This document shows, in pieces, positions 1-9,200 of a stretch of 64,000 nucleotides of DNA. How positions within the stretch are numbered: the stretch's first letter is position 1; each line of letters starts with the position of its first letter. The DNA comes from Shewanella nanhaiensis (GTDB lineage Bacteria; Pseudomonadota; Gammaproteobacteria; Enterobacterales; Shewanellaceae): positions 248,001 through 312,000 of the forward strand of contig NZ_JAHZST010000003.1 in the NCBI RefSeq assembly GCF_019457885.1, given 5' to 3'. The translations under genes and the position numbers were made by a program. The notes under the pieces are model-generated. The model ran no database searches, was not told the DNA's origin, and was given only the letters and a program-made list of their open reading frames with translations.

Positions 1-2
1 GA

Positions 3-1214
3 GCTGTAGAGCTTTATAAAGCCAAAAATGTTGAACGAATTGTAGTGGGTAATGGCAAAGTACTCAGCGCTAAAGTTATCGATGATAAAGGTGTTTTGCT
101 AATCGCCGAGTCCCCTGGAAATACCGACGTACAGCTGTGGCAAAAAGATGGCAAGCTGATCAAGCTAAGTATCTCGGTCACACCAGATAACTCATTGAAA
201 ACCACAGATACCATTAAAAAGATGTTGGCGGCTTTTCCCTCGATTAAGGTGACAGAAAATGATGGCTTGATCATAGTTCAAGGTGAGGCTGACCTCTCCC
301 AAAAGGAGCAGTTAGAGACAATAATAGAAGCCGACCCTAATGTGGTCTCCTTAATCAAATACCTTAAGTTTGCCAAAACCATGGCTCCCATGATTAAGAT
401 GCAGGTCAAGATTGTTGAGTTTAATAAATCAACCCTGAACAACATAGGTATCAAATGGGAATCATCCATGGCTGGGCCTGCATATGGTGCGGCCAAAGCC
501 TTCTCCGCTAATCCCATCTTCAGCGTATCCTCACCTGGACAGTATTCAGAAACAATAACCAATGCCATCACCGATAGCATTGGCGTCTTAGATACCCGAG
601 GGTGGAACTATTTCGGCATAGTGACCGGCATAGGCTCACAGATACAACTGCTATCAGAAAAAGGCGATGCCCGTATGCTGGCTGAACCCAACCTCACCAC
701 TCGCAGTGGTGAATCCGCCAACTTTCTCGCCGGTGGCGAGTTCCCAATTCGAAGTGTCAGCGGCCTTGGCGCAGTTGATGTTGAGTACAAAGAGTACGGC
801 ATCAAGCTCGATATCGAGCCCGTAGTCGATGACGAGCTCAATATTGTCAGCAGAGTCATGGCAGAAGTTAGCTCTATCGACCCCTCAGTCGCTGTCGACG
901 GCATTCCAGGTATGCTCACCAGACGCACTGAGTCTGTCATCAATGTTAAAAATAATGAAACCATCGTTATCTCGGGATTAGTTAACAGTGAGATGTCAAA
1001 AATCGTCAACAAGTTCCCTCTGTTAGGTGATATCCCCATTCTCGGTGAACTGTTTAAGTCCAGAGACTTTAAAGATAACAAAAGTGAGCTGGTCATCTTT
1101 GTCACCCCCACTGTCGTATACCCTGGTGAAGAGGGCCACGATAAGCAGCTAGCGCGTGGGTTAGAGATGGCTGAAGAAACCAATAAGCTTGAAGCTTTTT
1201 ATATTCTGGATTAG
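3..1214 (+). CDS. rcpA: Tad/Flp pilus outer-membrane secretin RcpA/CpaC (5' end outside window)
   Basis: Outer-membrane secretin through which the Flp pilus leaves the cell. The frame is open to the left edge (codons from base 3 read AVELYKAKNVERIVVG), so the gene starts upstream; an in-frame GTG at 45 is not the real start. Visible are the end of the N-terminal pilus-secretin domain (about bases 3-180), a BON-like segment (about 200-365), and the secretin core from about 660 with GDARMLAEPNLTTRSGE, then PLLGDIPILGELF and VIFVTPTVV near the C-terminus, all typical of type II/IV secretins. The stop overlaps the AGGAG ribosome site of tadA, which starts 9 bases later, so the two are co-transcribed. 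Family assignment is firm; the CpaC subclass follows from the tad genes downstream. Confidence 0.93.
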   Translation, partial: AVELYKAKNVERIVVGNGKVLSAKVIDDKGVLLIAESPGNTDVQLWQKDGKLIKLSISVTPDNSLKTTDTIKKMLAAFPSIKVTENDGLIIVQGEADLSQKEQLETIIEADPNVVSLIKYLKFAKTMAPMIKMQVKIVEFNKSTLNNIGIKWESSMAGPAYGAAKAFSANPIFSVSSPGQYSETITNAITDSIGVLDTRGWNYFGIVTGIGSQIQLLSEKGDARMLAEPNLTTRSGESANFLAGGEFPIRSVSGLGAVDVEYKEYGIKLDIEPVVDDELNIVSRVMAEVSSIDPSVAVDGIPGMLTRRTESVINVKNNETIVISGLVNSEMSKIVNKFPLLGDIPILGELFKSRDFKDNKSELVIFVTPTVVYPGEEGHDKQLARGLEMAEETNKLEAFYILD

Positions 1215-1223
1215 GAGTGCAAC

Positions 1224-2942
1224 ATGTTTAATGTCATCGTAAGCACGACTAAAGGCACTAAAGTAGGTGAGTTCCAGTGTATTCACTCCCACTGCAAAAT
1301 TGGCAAAGATCCTGAACAGCTCATCGTCTTAAGAGGCTTTAAAGTATCTAAGCATCACGCGATTTTAACCCAGAGTGATGAAGGAATTTATATCCGCGAT
1401 AATAAAAGCCGCACCGGGTTAAAAGTCAATGATGAGAAACGGGACCAATATGGCCCACTATCTATGACAGATAAGATCCAAGTGGGTGATTATCAAATTC
1501 GCGTTCACAGCACAGATCCCCAATACCAAGACGCGCCTCAATATGAGCAAGCAGAAACAAAGCACACCAAAGAAGAAGTGAATGAGGTTCCCCCAAAAAA
1601 AGAGGCTGATAATGCTCCGGAACAGGAGGAGAAGCCAGTCCTCAGCGATAAGCAGCTTAAGCAGATCGCAACTCGAAATGAGTGGCGCAGAAAGGTGCAC
1701 TCAGAACTGCTTAAGTTGATGGATTTAAGACGGGTCAACGTCAACGAGATGAGTGATGTGGAGTTAAGGGCTCAGAGTGAGTCACTCATCAACCAGATCA
1801 TCACCAGTATTAATCTCCCAAAAGAGATTGAGGTCGAGTCCCTCACCAAGGAGGTGTTGGATGAAACCATTGGGCTTGGGCCACTAGAAGGTTTGATAGA
1901 TGACCCCGACGTCACTGAGATAATGGTTAATAGTCATGATCAGATCTTCTACGAGAAAGCCGGTAACCTCTATCTTTCAGATATCGCATTTTCAGATGAT
2001 CAAGCTGTCTTAGGCGCTATTGAGCGTATCGTTACCCCAATTGGCAGACGTATCGATGAAAGCTCACCTATGGTCGATGCGCGATTAAAAGATGGCTCAC
2101 GAGTAAATGCCGTTATTCCTCCCCTTGCCCTTAAAGGCCCCTGCATTACTATCCGAAAGTTTATGCAGCAAAGGCTAAGCTGCGATGACTTAGTCAAGTT
2201 TGGCTCTATGAATCAAGCCATGGCAGGCTTTCTTGAAACTGCCGTGAATCAGAAAAAGAACATCATCATCTCTGGCGGTACAGGCTCAGGTAAAACGACC
2301 CTGCTTAATGTGCTCTCAAACTTTATCCCCGACAATGAACGTATCGTCACCGTTGAGGATGCCGCAGAGCTTCAGCTCTACCAGCCCAACTTGGTTTCTC
2401 TGGAAGCCCGCCCACCAAACCAAGAGGGGAAAGGCGCCATTGAGATTAGAGACTTAGTCAAAAACTGCCTCAGAATGCGCCCAGATCGTGTGGTCATTGG
2501 TGAGTGTCGTGGCGGTGAAGCGTTAGATATGTTGCAGGCGATGAACACAGGTCACGACGGCTCGCTAACAACGGCACACTCCAACTCACCACGAGACTGT
2601 ATTTCACGTCTGGAGGTGATGGTGATGATGGCAGGGATGGATCTACCTGTGTCTGCAATTCGTGAACAGATCACCTCAGCCGTCAATATCATAGTGCAGC
2701 AATCACGCTTTTCTGATGGCTCCAGACGGATCACCAGCATCTGTGAAATCACAGGTTTAGAGGGCTCGATAGTTCAGCTGTCAGAGATCTTTAAATTTGA
2801 GCAAACGGGTTTCAATAGCGAAGGAAAAGTCCAAGGTTACTACACAGCAACAGGTACTATGCCTGAGTTTTACGAGCAGCTACGTAAGCAAGGTGTAAAA
2901 GTTAGACTGGATATCTTCGATAAGGAGAAAAGAGATGACTAG
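1224..2942 (+). CDS. tadA: Tad pilus assembly ATPase TadA/CpaF with N-terminal FHA domain
   Basis: Cytoplasmic hexameric secretion ATPase that powers Flp pilus assembly. 572 residues. Residues 1-100 look like a forkhead-associated fold (KIGKDP, then KVSKHHAIL, then NKSRTGLKVND), which binds phosphothreonine in known members. A charged linker (about 100-150) joins it to a CpaF-type ATPase: Walker A GGTGSGKTT near 350, Walker B region RPDRVVIGECRGGEALDML near 418, and the His-box TGHDGSLTTAHSN near 443. Start at ATG 1224 has AGGAG 7 bases upstream. The end overlaps tadB by 8 bases. Standard CpaF proteins lack FHA, so this version may sense Ser/Thr phosphorylation; that is inference, and no kinase is seen in the window. 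Confidence 0.95.
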   Translation: MFNVIVSTTKGTKVGEFQCIHSHCKIGKDPEQLIVLRGFKVSKHHAILTQSDEGIYIRDNKSRTGLKVNDEKRDQYGPLSMTDKIQVGDYQIRVHSTDPQYQDAPQYEQAETKHTKEEVNEVPPKKEADNAPEQEEKPVLSDKQLKQIATRNEWRRKVHSELLKLMDLRRVNVNEMSDVELRAQSESLINQIITSINLPKEIEVESLTKEVLDETIGLGPLEGLIDDPDVTEIMVNSHDQIFYEKAGNLYLSDIAFSDDQAVLGAIERIVTPIGRRIDESSPMVDARLKDGSRVNAVIPPLALKGPCITIRKFMQQRLSCDDLVKFGSMNQAMAGFLETAVNQKKNIIISGGTGSGKTTLLNVLSNFIPDNERIVTVEDAAELQLYQPNLVSLEARPPNQEGKGAIEIRDLVKNCLRMRPDRVVIGECRGGEALDMLQAMNTGHDGSLTTAHSNSPRDCISRLEVMVMMAGMDLPVSAIREQITSAVNIIVQQSRFSDGSRRITSICEITGLEGSIVQLSEIFKFEQTGFNSEGKVQGYYTATGTMPEFYEQLRKQGVKVRLDIFDKEKRDD

Positions 2943-3786
2943 TGCCATATTCTCCGCAATATTTGCTTTTTTTGCCGTGGCTATTTTGGTGTGGTCCCTT
3001 AAACACCTTTCTGCAAAATTTGCCCAAAAATATCAAGAGACCTTCACATCATCGGCAAAAACGAACCTGTTCGATATGTTTCTTTTTATCGAACCTAAGC
3101 AGCTATTCATGCTCAACATGATCACCCTGTTCTCGGTTCCATTTATTGTCAGAATATTTTTAGGTTCTTGGGTTCTGGGGATCATTATCAGTATTGTGCT
3201 GGCCTTCATTCCCAGATTTGCATACAAATTCCTACATAAGCGCCGCCGACGTAAATTTGTCCATCAGCTTCCAGATGCCCTCAACATGATCGCCTCCTCT
3301 ATGCAATCAGGCGCCAATGTCAGTACGGCTATCGAATTTATGTCTGAAGAGATGCAGGCTCCTATCAAGCAGGAGTTTCAGCTGTTTCAAAGAGAGCAGA
3401 GATTGGGGGTCGAATTTAATACCGCCCTCGACAATATGTATAAACGTATCCCTGAAGATGAATTTCAACTCGTCACCGCAGGTATGCAGATCTCACGGGA
3501 GGTAGGTGGAAACCTAGCCGAGGTGTTATTCAGGCTCTCCTCAACCCTAAGGCGAAAGATAGAGATGGAGGGCAAGATAGATGCCCTCACCTCACAGGGG
3601 AAGATGCAGGGCGTAGTGATGACAATGCTGCCACTCTTTATCGGCTTTGTGCTCTACCATATGGAGCCTAAATCCATGGGTAGGATCCTCACCGAACCTA
3701 TGGGCTGGGCCTTAATGGCATTGATCTTCATCATGCTGACAAGTGGTTACCTCTCCATTCGAAAAATCGTTGCAATCGATGTTTAG
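2935..3786 (+). CDS. tadB: Tad pilus inner-membrane platform protein TadB
   Basis: Type II secretion F-domain protein of the Tad platform; with TadC it forms the inner-membrane base on which TadA acts. 283 residues: a membrane segment at the N-terminus, a pair near 60-95, then the cytoplasmic F domain (QLPDALNMIASSMQSGANV, then GGNLAEVLFRLSSTLRRK, typical of the family) and two C-terminal membrane segments. The start lies inside the last codons of tadA, so translation is coupled. Its TAG stop overlaps the AGGAGG of tadC. Confidence 0.93.
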   Translation: MTSAIFSAIFAFFAVAILVWSLKHLSAKFAQKYQETFTSSAKTNLFDMFLFIEPKQLFMLNMITLFSVPFIVRIFLGSWVLGIIISIVLAFIPRFAYKFLHKRRRRKFVHQLPDALNMIASSMQSGANVSTAIEFMSEEMQAPIKQEFQLFQREQRLGVEFNTALDNMYKRIPEDEFQLVTAGMQISREVGGNLAEVLFRLSSTLRRKIEMEGKIDALTSQGKMQGVVMTMLPLFIGFVLYHMEPKSMGRILTEPMGWALMALIFIMLTSGYLSIRKIVAIDV

Positions 3787-3794
3787 GAGGCTGC

Positions 3795-4658
3795 ATGGTT
3801 AATTTAATTGTCACCGTTTTCACCATAGCGTTTATCTTCCTGACGATAAGCAGCATACGTATCTATCGCAAAGTGCCCAAAGCTAACCGCGAATTTATGG
3901 ATCCGCTTTCACCTGGCTTGAAGCTCATCTGGCCACTGGTTCGCTTATTCGCGTTTTACGTCAGTGAAAACTTAAGTGTTGATTATCTTGAGAGAATATC
4001 CAAGAAACTGCAGATCTCTGGCGTCTCCTACATGATGACCGCAGAGCAATATTTTGCGATCAGGATCCTCAGTACTCTTTTTGCAGTAGGTCTAGCAACC
4101 ATTTGCGGCCTTTTACTCGACGATATCAGTATCAAGTACCTTATCTTAGCTGGATTATTTGGCTATATCTTGCCTGTTATCACCCTTAATGATCTGCGAA
4201 AAAAGCGTCAGGCACTCATCGTAAAGTCGCTACCTGTGTACCTCGATTATTTAACCATGTCTATCGAAGCGGGATTGAATATGACAGGCGCCATCAGTCA
4301 GGCCGTGGAGCGTGGTCCATCTGGCCCTTTAAGGATCGAGTTTGAAAAAGTGATCCGAGATATGCGCGCTGGTATGTCCCGTGCTCAATCATTTAGAAAT
4401 ATGGCGGAGCGAGTACAGATCACTGAGATAAACAGCTTAGTCAGTGCACTGGCTCAGGCAGAAAAAACAGGGGCCAGTCTAGGTCAAACCCTAAGAGTTC
4501 AATCGGATCAACGCCGTATCGAACGATTTCAACGCGCCGAAAAGAAAGCCCTCGAAGCACCGGTTAAACTGGTTTTTCCCCTCATCGTATTTATCTTTCC
4601 GGTGACATTCATGATTTTGGCTTTCCCCATCGCAATGAAGTTTATGTATGAGCTATAA
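3795..4658 (+). CDS. tadC: Tad pilus inner-membrane platform protein TadC
   Basis: Second F-domain platform protein, 287 residues. N-terminal membrane anchor, two membrane segments around 95-130, an F-domain with YLDYLTMSIEAGLNMTGAI and later ALAQAEKTGASLGQTLRVQS, and a C-terminal hydrophobic stretch. ATG 3795 follows AGGAGG by 4 bases. The next gene (DUF192) can start inside the end of this one. Assignment rests on the F-domain pattern and on its place after tadB. Confidence 0.92.
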   Translation: MVNLIVTVFTIAFIFLTISSIRIYRKVPKANREFMDPLSPGLKLIWPLVRLFAFYVSENLSVDYLERISKKLQISGVSYMMTAEQYFAIRILSTLFAVGLATICGLLLDDISIKYLILAGLFGYILPVITLNDLRKKRQALIVKSLPVYLDYLTMSIEAGLNMTGAISQAVERGPSGPLRIEFEKVIRDMRAGMSRAQSFRNMAERVQITEINSLVSALAQAEKTGASLGQTLRVQSDQRRIERFQRAEKKALEAPVKLVFPLIVFIFPVTFMILAFPIAMKFMYEL

Positions 4659-5004
4659 AATGAAAAAAACACGGCTATCGACCCATAAGGGGAGTCATAT
4701 CGAGCATATCTATCTTGCCAACACTCCTTGGCTAAGACTGCGTGGTTTGCTGGGTAGAAAACAGCTGACAACCGAGCAGGGAATGCTTATCTCTCCCTGT
4801 AATTCAGTACACACCATGGGGATGCGCTATCCCTTAGATATTGTTTACCTCAATAGTAAAAACAAGGTGCTTAAGATCACTTCAAACCTAGCACCTTGGC
4901 GTAGTAGCGCATGCCGCGGCGCCACTCAAGTATTAGAACTCTCAGCCGGGAATAGTAAAAATAAGAATATAAAACAGGGAGATACCATCTTATGGCAAGA
5001 TTAA
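4648..5004 (+). CDS. DUF192 family protein inside the Tad operon
   Basis: Small DUF192 protein of 118 residues. Visible family features are LRGLLGR, the PCNSVHTMGMRYPLDIVYL core and ATQVLELSAG near the end. The biochemical role of DUF192 is not established. No clear signal peptide, although many relatives are exported. ATG 4648 overlaps the tadC stop by 11 bases; a second ATG at 4660 would begin just after that stop and is equally plausible. Its end overlaps tadD by 13 bases, so it is embedded in the pilus operon and probably made with it. A role in Flp biogenesis is inference from position only. Confidence 0.85.
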   Translation: MSYKMKKTRLSTHKGSHIEHIYLANTPWLRLRGLLGRKQLTTEQGMLISPCNSVHTMGMRYPLDIVYLNSKNKVLKITSNLAPWRSSACRGATQVLELSAGNSKNKNIKQGDTILWQD

Positions 5005-5486
5005 TGTTTAAGGCTTTATTGATGTTAGGTCTAATACATCTTTTCGGCTGTGCATCCTCTACTCAAGAGAAACAGCCGGAGGGGAATCAGCAGATAATGG
5101 TTTTGCAATCTGAGGCCGAACAAGCCTATAAGATGGCCCGACTCGATCAAGCTGAAAGTTTATACCTACAAGTATTAACCAGTGTCCCTAATTATGCGCC
5201 GGGTTGGTTCAGGCTCGGCAACATCTATACCAGAACCGGCCGACAAGATGCAGCGGTTTCGGCTTACATGCGCTGTTTAGAGCTTGAGCCCTCCAATCAA
5301 AAGGCTTGGTATAACATGAGCCTAGTAAGAATAAAGCAGTCGACTCAAGTACTGTCATCCGCCTCTCGACAAGGTAACCCCAATACCCCCGTTGGTAGAC
5401 AGATTAAAGCCCTACTTCATGCTTTAAACAGTATTCAGAGTGAGTCTCATACACCTGTATTGCCAAGTGAGCAGGCTTCACGATGA
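4992..5486 (+). CDS. tadD: Tad pilus TPR lipoprotein TadD
   Basis: 164-residue lipoprotein with a signal peptide ending in the lipobox LFGC (Cys20) and TPR-like helices: QAYKMARLDQAESLYLQVL, then APGWFRLGNIYTRTGRQDAAVSAYMRCLELEP, then a shorter third helix pair. TadD-type lipoproteins act as pilotins or assembly factors for the secretin. It overlaps the DUF192 gene at its start and the next gene by the ATGA of 5483-5486. An alternative ATG at 5004 would leave too short a signal peptide basic end, so 4992 is preferred. Confidence 0.87.
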   Translation: MARLMFKALLMLGLIHLFGCASSTQEKQPEGNQQIMVLQSEAEQAYKMARLDQAESLYLQVLTSVPNYAPGWFRLGNIYTRTGRQDAAVSAYMRCLELEPSNQKAWYNMSLVRIKQSTQVLSSASRQGNPNTPVGRQIKALLHALNSIQSESHTPVLPSEQASR

Positions 5487-6178
5487 ATAGCCAGAACTCT
5501 CACAGTAGGCAGAAGGGACAGAGTATGTTTGAGTTCCACGCCACTCTTCCTTTCCTGATGCCGATTATTCTCGTCACCATGATGATGATAGTCCAGTGGG
5601 GGTTTATCTACACGAGTAAAAGCACACTGGATGCCGCCACAGTTCAAGCGGTAAGAGCTGGTACTTTGCATCATGGCAGTGTCACAGAGATACGTAAGGG
5701 GCTTGCTCAAGGCATGATGCCTCTGTTTGCCCAAGGCACAGCAGCCACAGATACAGTGACAGCCGTAGTGAGAGCCACAATAGCCACTCAGCTACAGAGC
5801 CAGATACGTATTCTCAGTCCTGATAATCGAACTTTCACCAAATTCAGAGTCCGAAGTCGAACCCCCCGCGGGTTTATTTATGAGATCCCTAACAACAACT
5901 TAATGTACCGAAACACAAGATTAGAAAATGTTGGAAGTGGGAGTCATAACCGCAGATTAAATATTCAAGATGCCAACTTATTGCAGATAGAGATCCGTTG
6001 GTGCCAAAGGTTAATCGTCCCGTTTGCTAACCGTGTGATCAATGAGGTAGTCACCAACCTTGTCAGGCCCACTCAAGATCAATTGGCTTGTAACGCACTT
6101 GGCGCGGTCACCGGAGACATATATTTAGCACTCACTTCGCAAGGCTTAATGCGGATGCAAACGCCATTTCGAATGTAA
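5483..6178 (+). CDS. tadE: TadE-like pseudopilin of the Tad locus
   Basis: 231-residue pseudopilin-like protein. Near the N-terminus KGQSMFEFHATLPFL resembles the TadE/TadF processing region (a Gly-x-x-x-x-Glu-Phe pattern followed by a hydrophobic helix, about 18-46), and the rest is predicted periplasmic. TadE/F proteins are cut by the prepilin peptidase and help pilus assembly. Start codon overlaps the tadD stop (ATGA). It could equally be called TadF or TadG-like; only one such gene is seen after tadD. 76 bases separate it from the large lipoprotein gene. Confidence 0.8.
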   Translation: MNSQNSHSRQKGQSMFEFHATLPFLMPIILVTMMMIVQWGFIYTSKSTLDAATVQAVRAGTLHHGSVTEIRKGLAQGMMPLFAQGTAATDTVTAVVRATIATQLQSQIRILSPDNRTFTKFRVRSRTPRGFIYEIPNNNLMYRNTRLENVGSGSHNRRLNIQDANLLQIEIRWCQRLIVPFANRVINEVVTNLVRPTQDQLACNALGAVTGDIYLALTSQGLMRMQTPFRM

Positions 6179-6254
6179 ACAAATAAAAGCAGCAATGAGC
6201 TCAATAAGCTTAAAGCGGCAGAAAGACAGGAATTGACATAGGGAAGTATGAAGA

Positions 6255-9200
6255 ATGAAATACAAGACTCTTAAGCTAACTCAAAAGCTTTGGTTGGCTG
6301 CATTACTCAGCGCCACCATGGGGCTCGCTGGCTGTAATGGAGATCTCGAAGAGGGTGAAGGCCCAGAAAATCCAGATCCAACGCCACCAACAACCCCAGA
6401 TCCCACGCCCGATCCAACTCCTGACCCCACCCCAGATCCAACCGATCCCGCTGATTTAGTGGGGACGTGGGAAAACAAAGATGAAGATAGTGACGGGGTA
6501 TTAGATGAGTTTGATGCTTATCCGTTCAACCTTGATAAGCAATCAATGACACTGATCACTGAGTTAGAACCCAATGATAACCCCTCTATCGCCACGGAAA
6601 CTGAGTTAGCACCACCTTTTGCAGTGAGTGGTGCAATTTCACAAAAATCAGATAATGGCGATCTCTTCTCGTTTAACGCTGAAGAGGGTGATTTCTATAC
6701 ACTAACGTTAAAATATCAAGACCCTGACTTTAAACCTAATATCTATTTTTCTGATAAAAATGGTGATGCATTAAACTTCGGTGTCATCGATATTGAGCCA
6801 GCTTTAAAAACCCTTGCGATTAACGTAGAGATATTAGATTCAGGTCTGCATCATATAGGCGTTAATGACATCAACTTTGATGGCAAGGAGAGCTTTACCT
6901 ACCATGTGGAGATCTTTATCGATCAAGATGGAGACGCCTTAGATGATATCAAGGAAGCCGCTCTGGCGATAAGCAACTTAACCCACGATACCGATGGGGA
7001 TACTATTGCTGATACAGAGGAGTTCCTTTACCCATTCTATTCAGATCAAATCAGTTTTAATCCTGATAACGATGAATTACCAAACTGGCTCGACTCCGAT
7101 AGTGATAACGACGGCTTATCAGACAAGAGTGAAGGCGCTGATGATCGAGATAATGATGGCATAGGTAATTTTCTCGACGATGATTCAGATGGCAATAGCA
7201 TACTTGATCTTCAAGAGTTTGGTGACGATGCCAGCCAGCCTTTAGATACCGATTTTGATAGCACTCCCAACTATTTAGATCTCGATGATGATAATGACGG
7301 ATTACTCGATATACACGACCAGCAAAGGCTTATCGATATCGCGGAAGATCAAAGCAAACTGATTGGTGCTCCCTACGTCACACACAACAATATATCGGTG
7401 AACTTTCTTCGTGAAGATGATCTGATACAAGTGAGCATTGATGACTCCCTTAGCGCTGAGCAGCATTACTTGATCTTTAAACGCAAAGGGCAAGCTCCTA
7501 TCAATCTTCCTATCTCTGTCTCTAGCAGCATCGCTAAAGCCAATATTCCTGCAGGCACAGATAGTATTTTTATCTCTGACGGGATAAATAAAACCAACAC
7601 TAGAAATGTGACTCTTCATCCAAAAAGGACGCCAATCATCAGTTCATCGGGCGCACTACTTCTAGAAGAGGAGAGCCAGACTCAACTTCTCGGGGCTGAT
7701 TTTTCAGATGATATGACCATCACAGCCAATGGCACACCATTAGAGATTATTAGTAATACTGGCTCAACCCTGAGTGTAAAAACGCCAGCATCACTCTCCG
7801 ATGGAGAGTTACAGATCAATAACGCTATCGGTCAAAGCAACGCTGTTAGCTACTATATCACCCAACAGATTGAGCTACAGTTAGTTGAAGTTGGCTCAGT
7901 TGATGCGGGGGAACTAAAAATTGAGACCCTACTAGGCTCTCAATATGAGCTTGATGCCTCTAATACAGTCAATGTTGAGCAGTTCAAAAATCGCCTGACT
8001 CCTGTCACCAGTTACTTTGAAACCCAAGATGAACATGATGGGAAAATCTACCTTAGTGGCTATATGCTTCCTGAAGAGGAGAGCTTTTCACTGGATATTA
8101 CCAGCACTAGTTTTAGGTATATTTTAGATTTCATCGGGATCAATAAGATCCCCAGTGAGCAACTCAGTAGCTTTAAATCCGAGATATCAAGCTATTCAGA
8201 ATTTACTGAGGTAACTGCCCATTTAAATAGTCAACTTGAGCTATCACCAACAGCATTAGATAAGCTAAGCAGTGAAACAACAACTCTGCTTATCAGTAAC
8301 AGTAATGCCATTTTTGACAGATACAATAGCAAGCAATCTATCCAACAAAGCTCAGGAAAAGCGAATCAGCCTTTGAGTTATCAAGCTCAAAGTCAGCAAA
8401 AAAGCACTGGCAGTATTAAGCCAACCATAGTCAATTACGGCACAGATCATTTTGACTACTCCCTTGAAGCAACAAACTTTCTTGATAATTGGCTCCCCTC
8501 AGATCCAAGCTGTCCAGATAACAGTGATATCAGTGACGAGCAAAAAAGTAAGTTAAGTTATGATGGTTGTGTCGAGCTACAAAACAGAACCAAACTATAC
8601 CTAAGCACCATGATCATCCCCTTAGGTGAAAATGGGGAGTACGATCCCGATCAACTCGACTCTCCACTGAGGAAACATATCAAAAATGGCTGGGATGGTA
8701 ATATTCTAGGTCCACAATCTGGTACCTTCCTAGGTTTAGAGTTTTGGTCTAAAGATCAATACTATAACGAGTGTCCTTACCAAAACTGCTTATATCAAGT
8801 CATCGCACCCGGCGTCGGCACACCTTTAGGCCCATCTCCTTTTAGCTATGTACCAAGCAGTGACTATGACCGAGCGATCATTCAAGCCCGGCAGAGCATA
8901 GCAATAAGAACCATCATAGATGGGATTTTACTTAAGTTTTTTGACCTCATCCTAACCGGAATAGGCTATGAACCGACAGGTTTCGATCCTGTGGTCATCA
9001 CTAAGCTAATCATTCAGTACTCCCCTAAACTCATGGAGGAGGCAGAGAAGCTATATAATGATGAGAATATTACCAATGAAGATATTGAAGAGTTTGTAAA
9101 ACAGGTAGCCATTGAGTTTTATAAGAATGAAGTTGAGCTTCTGGCCGACCCTGCAAACGCAGGAAAGCTTGGACCCATCACCAAAGCTGTACTGCAGGAG

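Noticed and set aside
608..1183. 191-codon open frame on the - strand inside rcpA
   Set aside because: It lies opposite the secretin core and has no recognisable domain; the sense frame is clearly the gene.
6281..6478. Open frame with Val-Gly-Ser-Gly repeats on the - strand
   Set aside because: It is the antisense reading of the Pro-Asp-Pro-Thr codon repeats of the lipoprotein.
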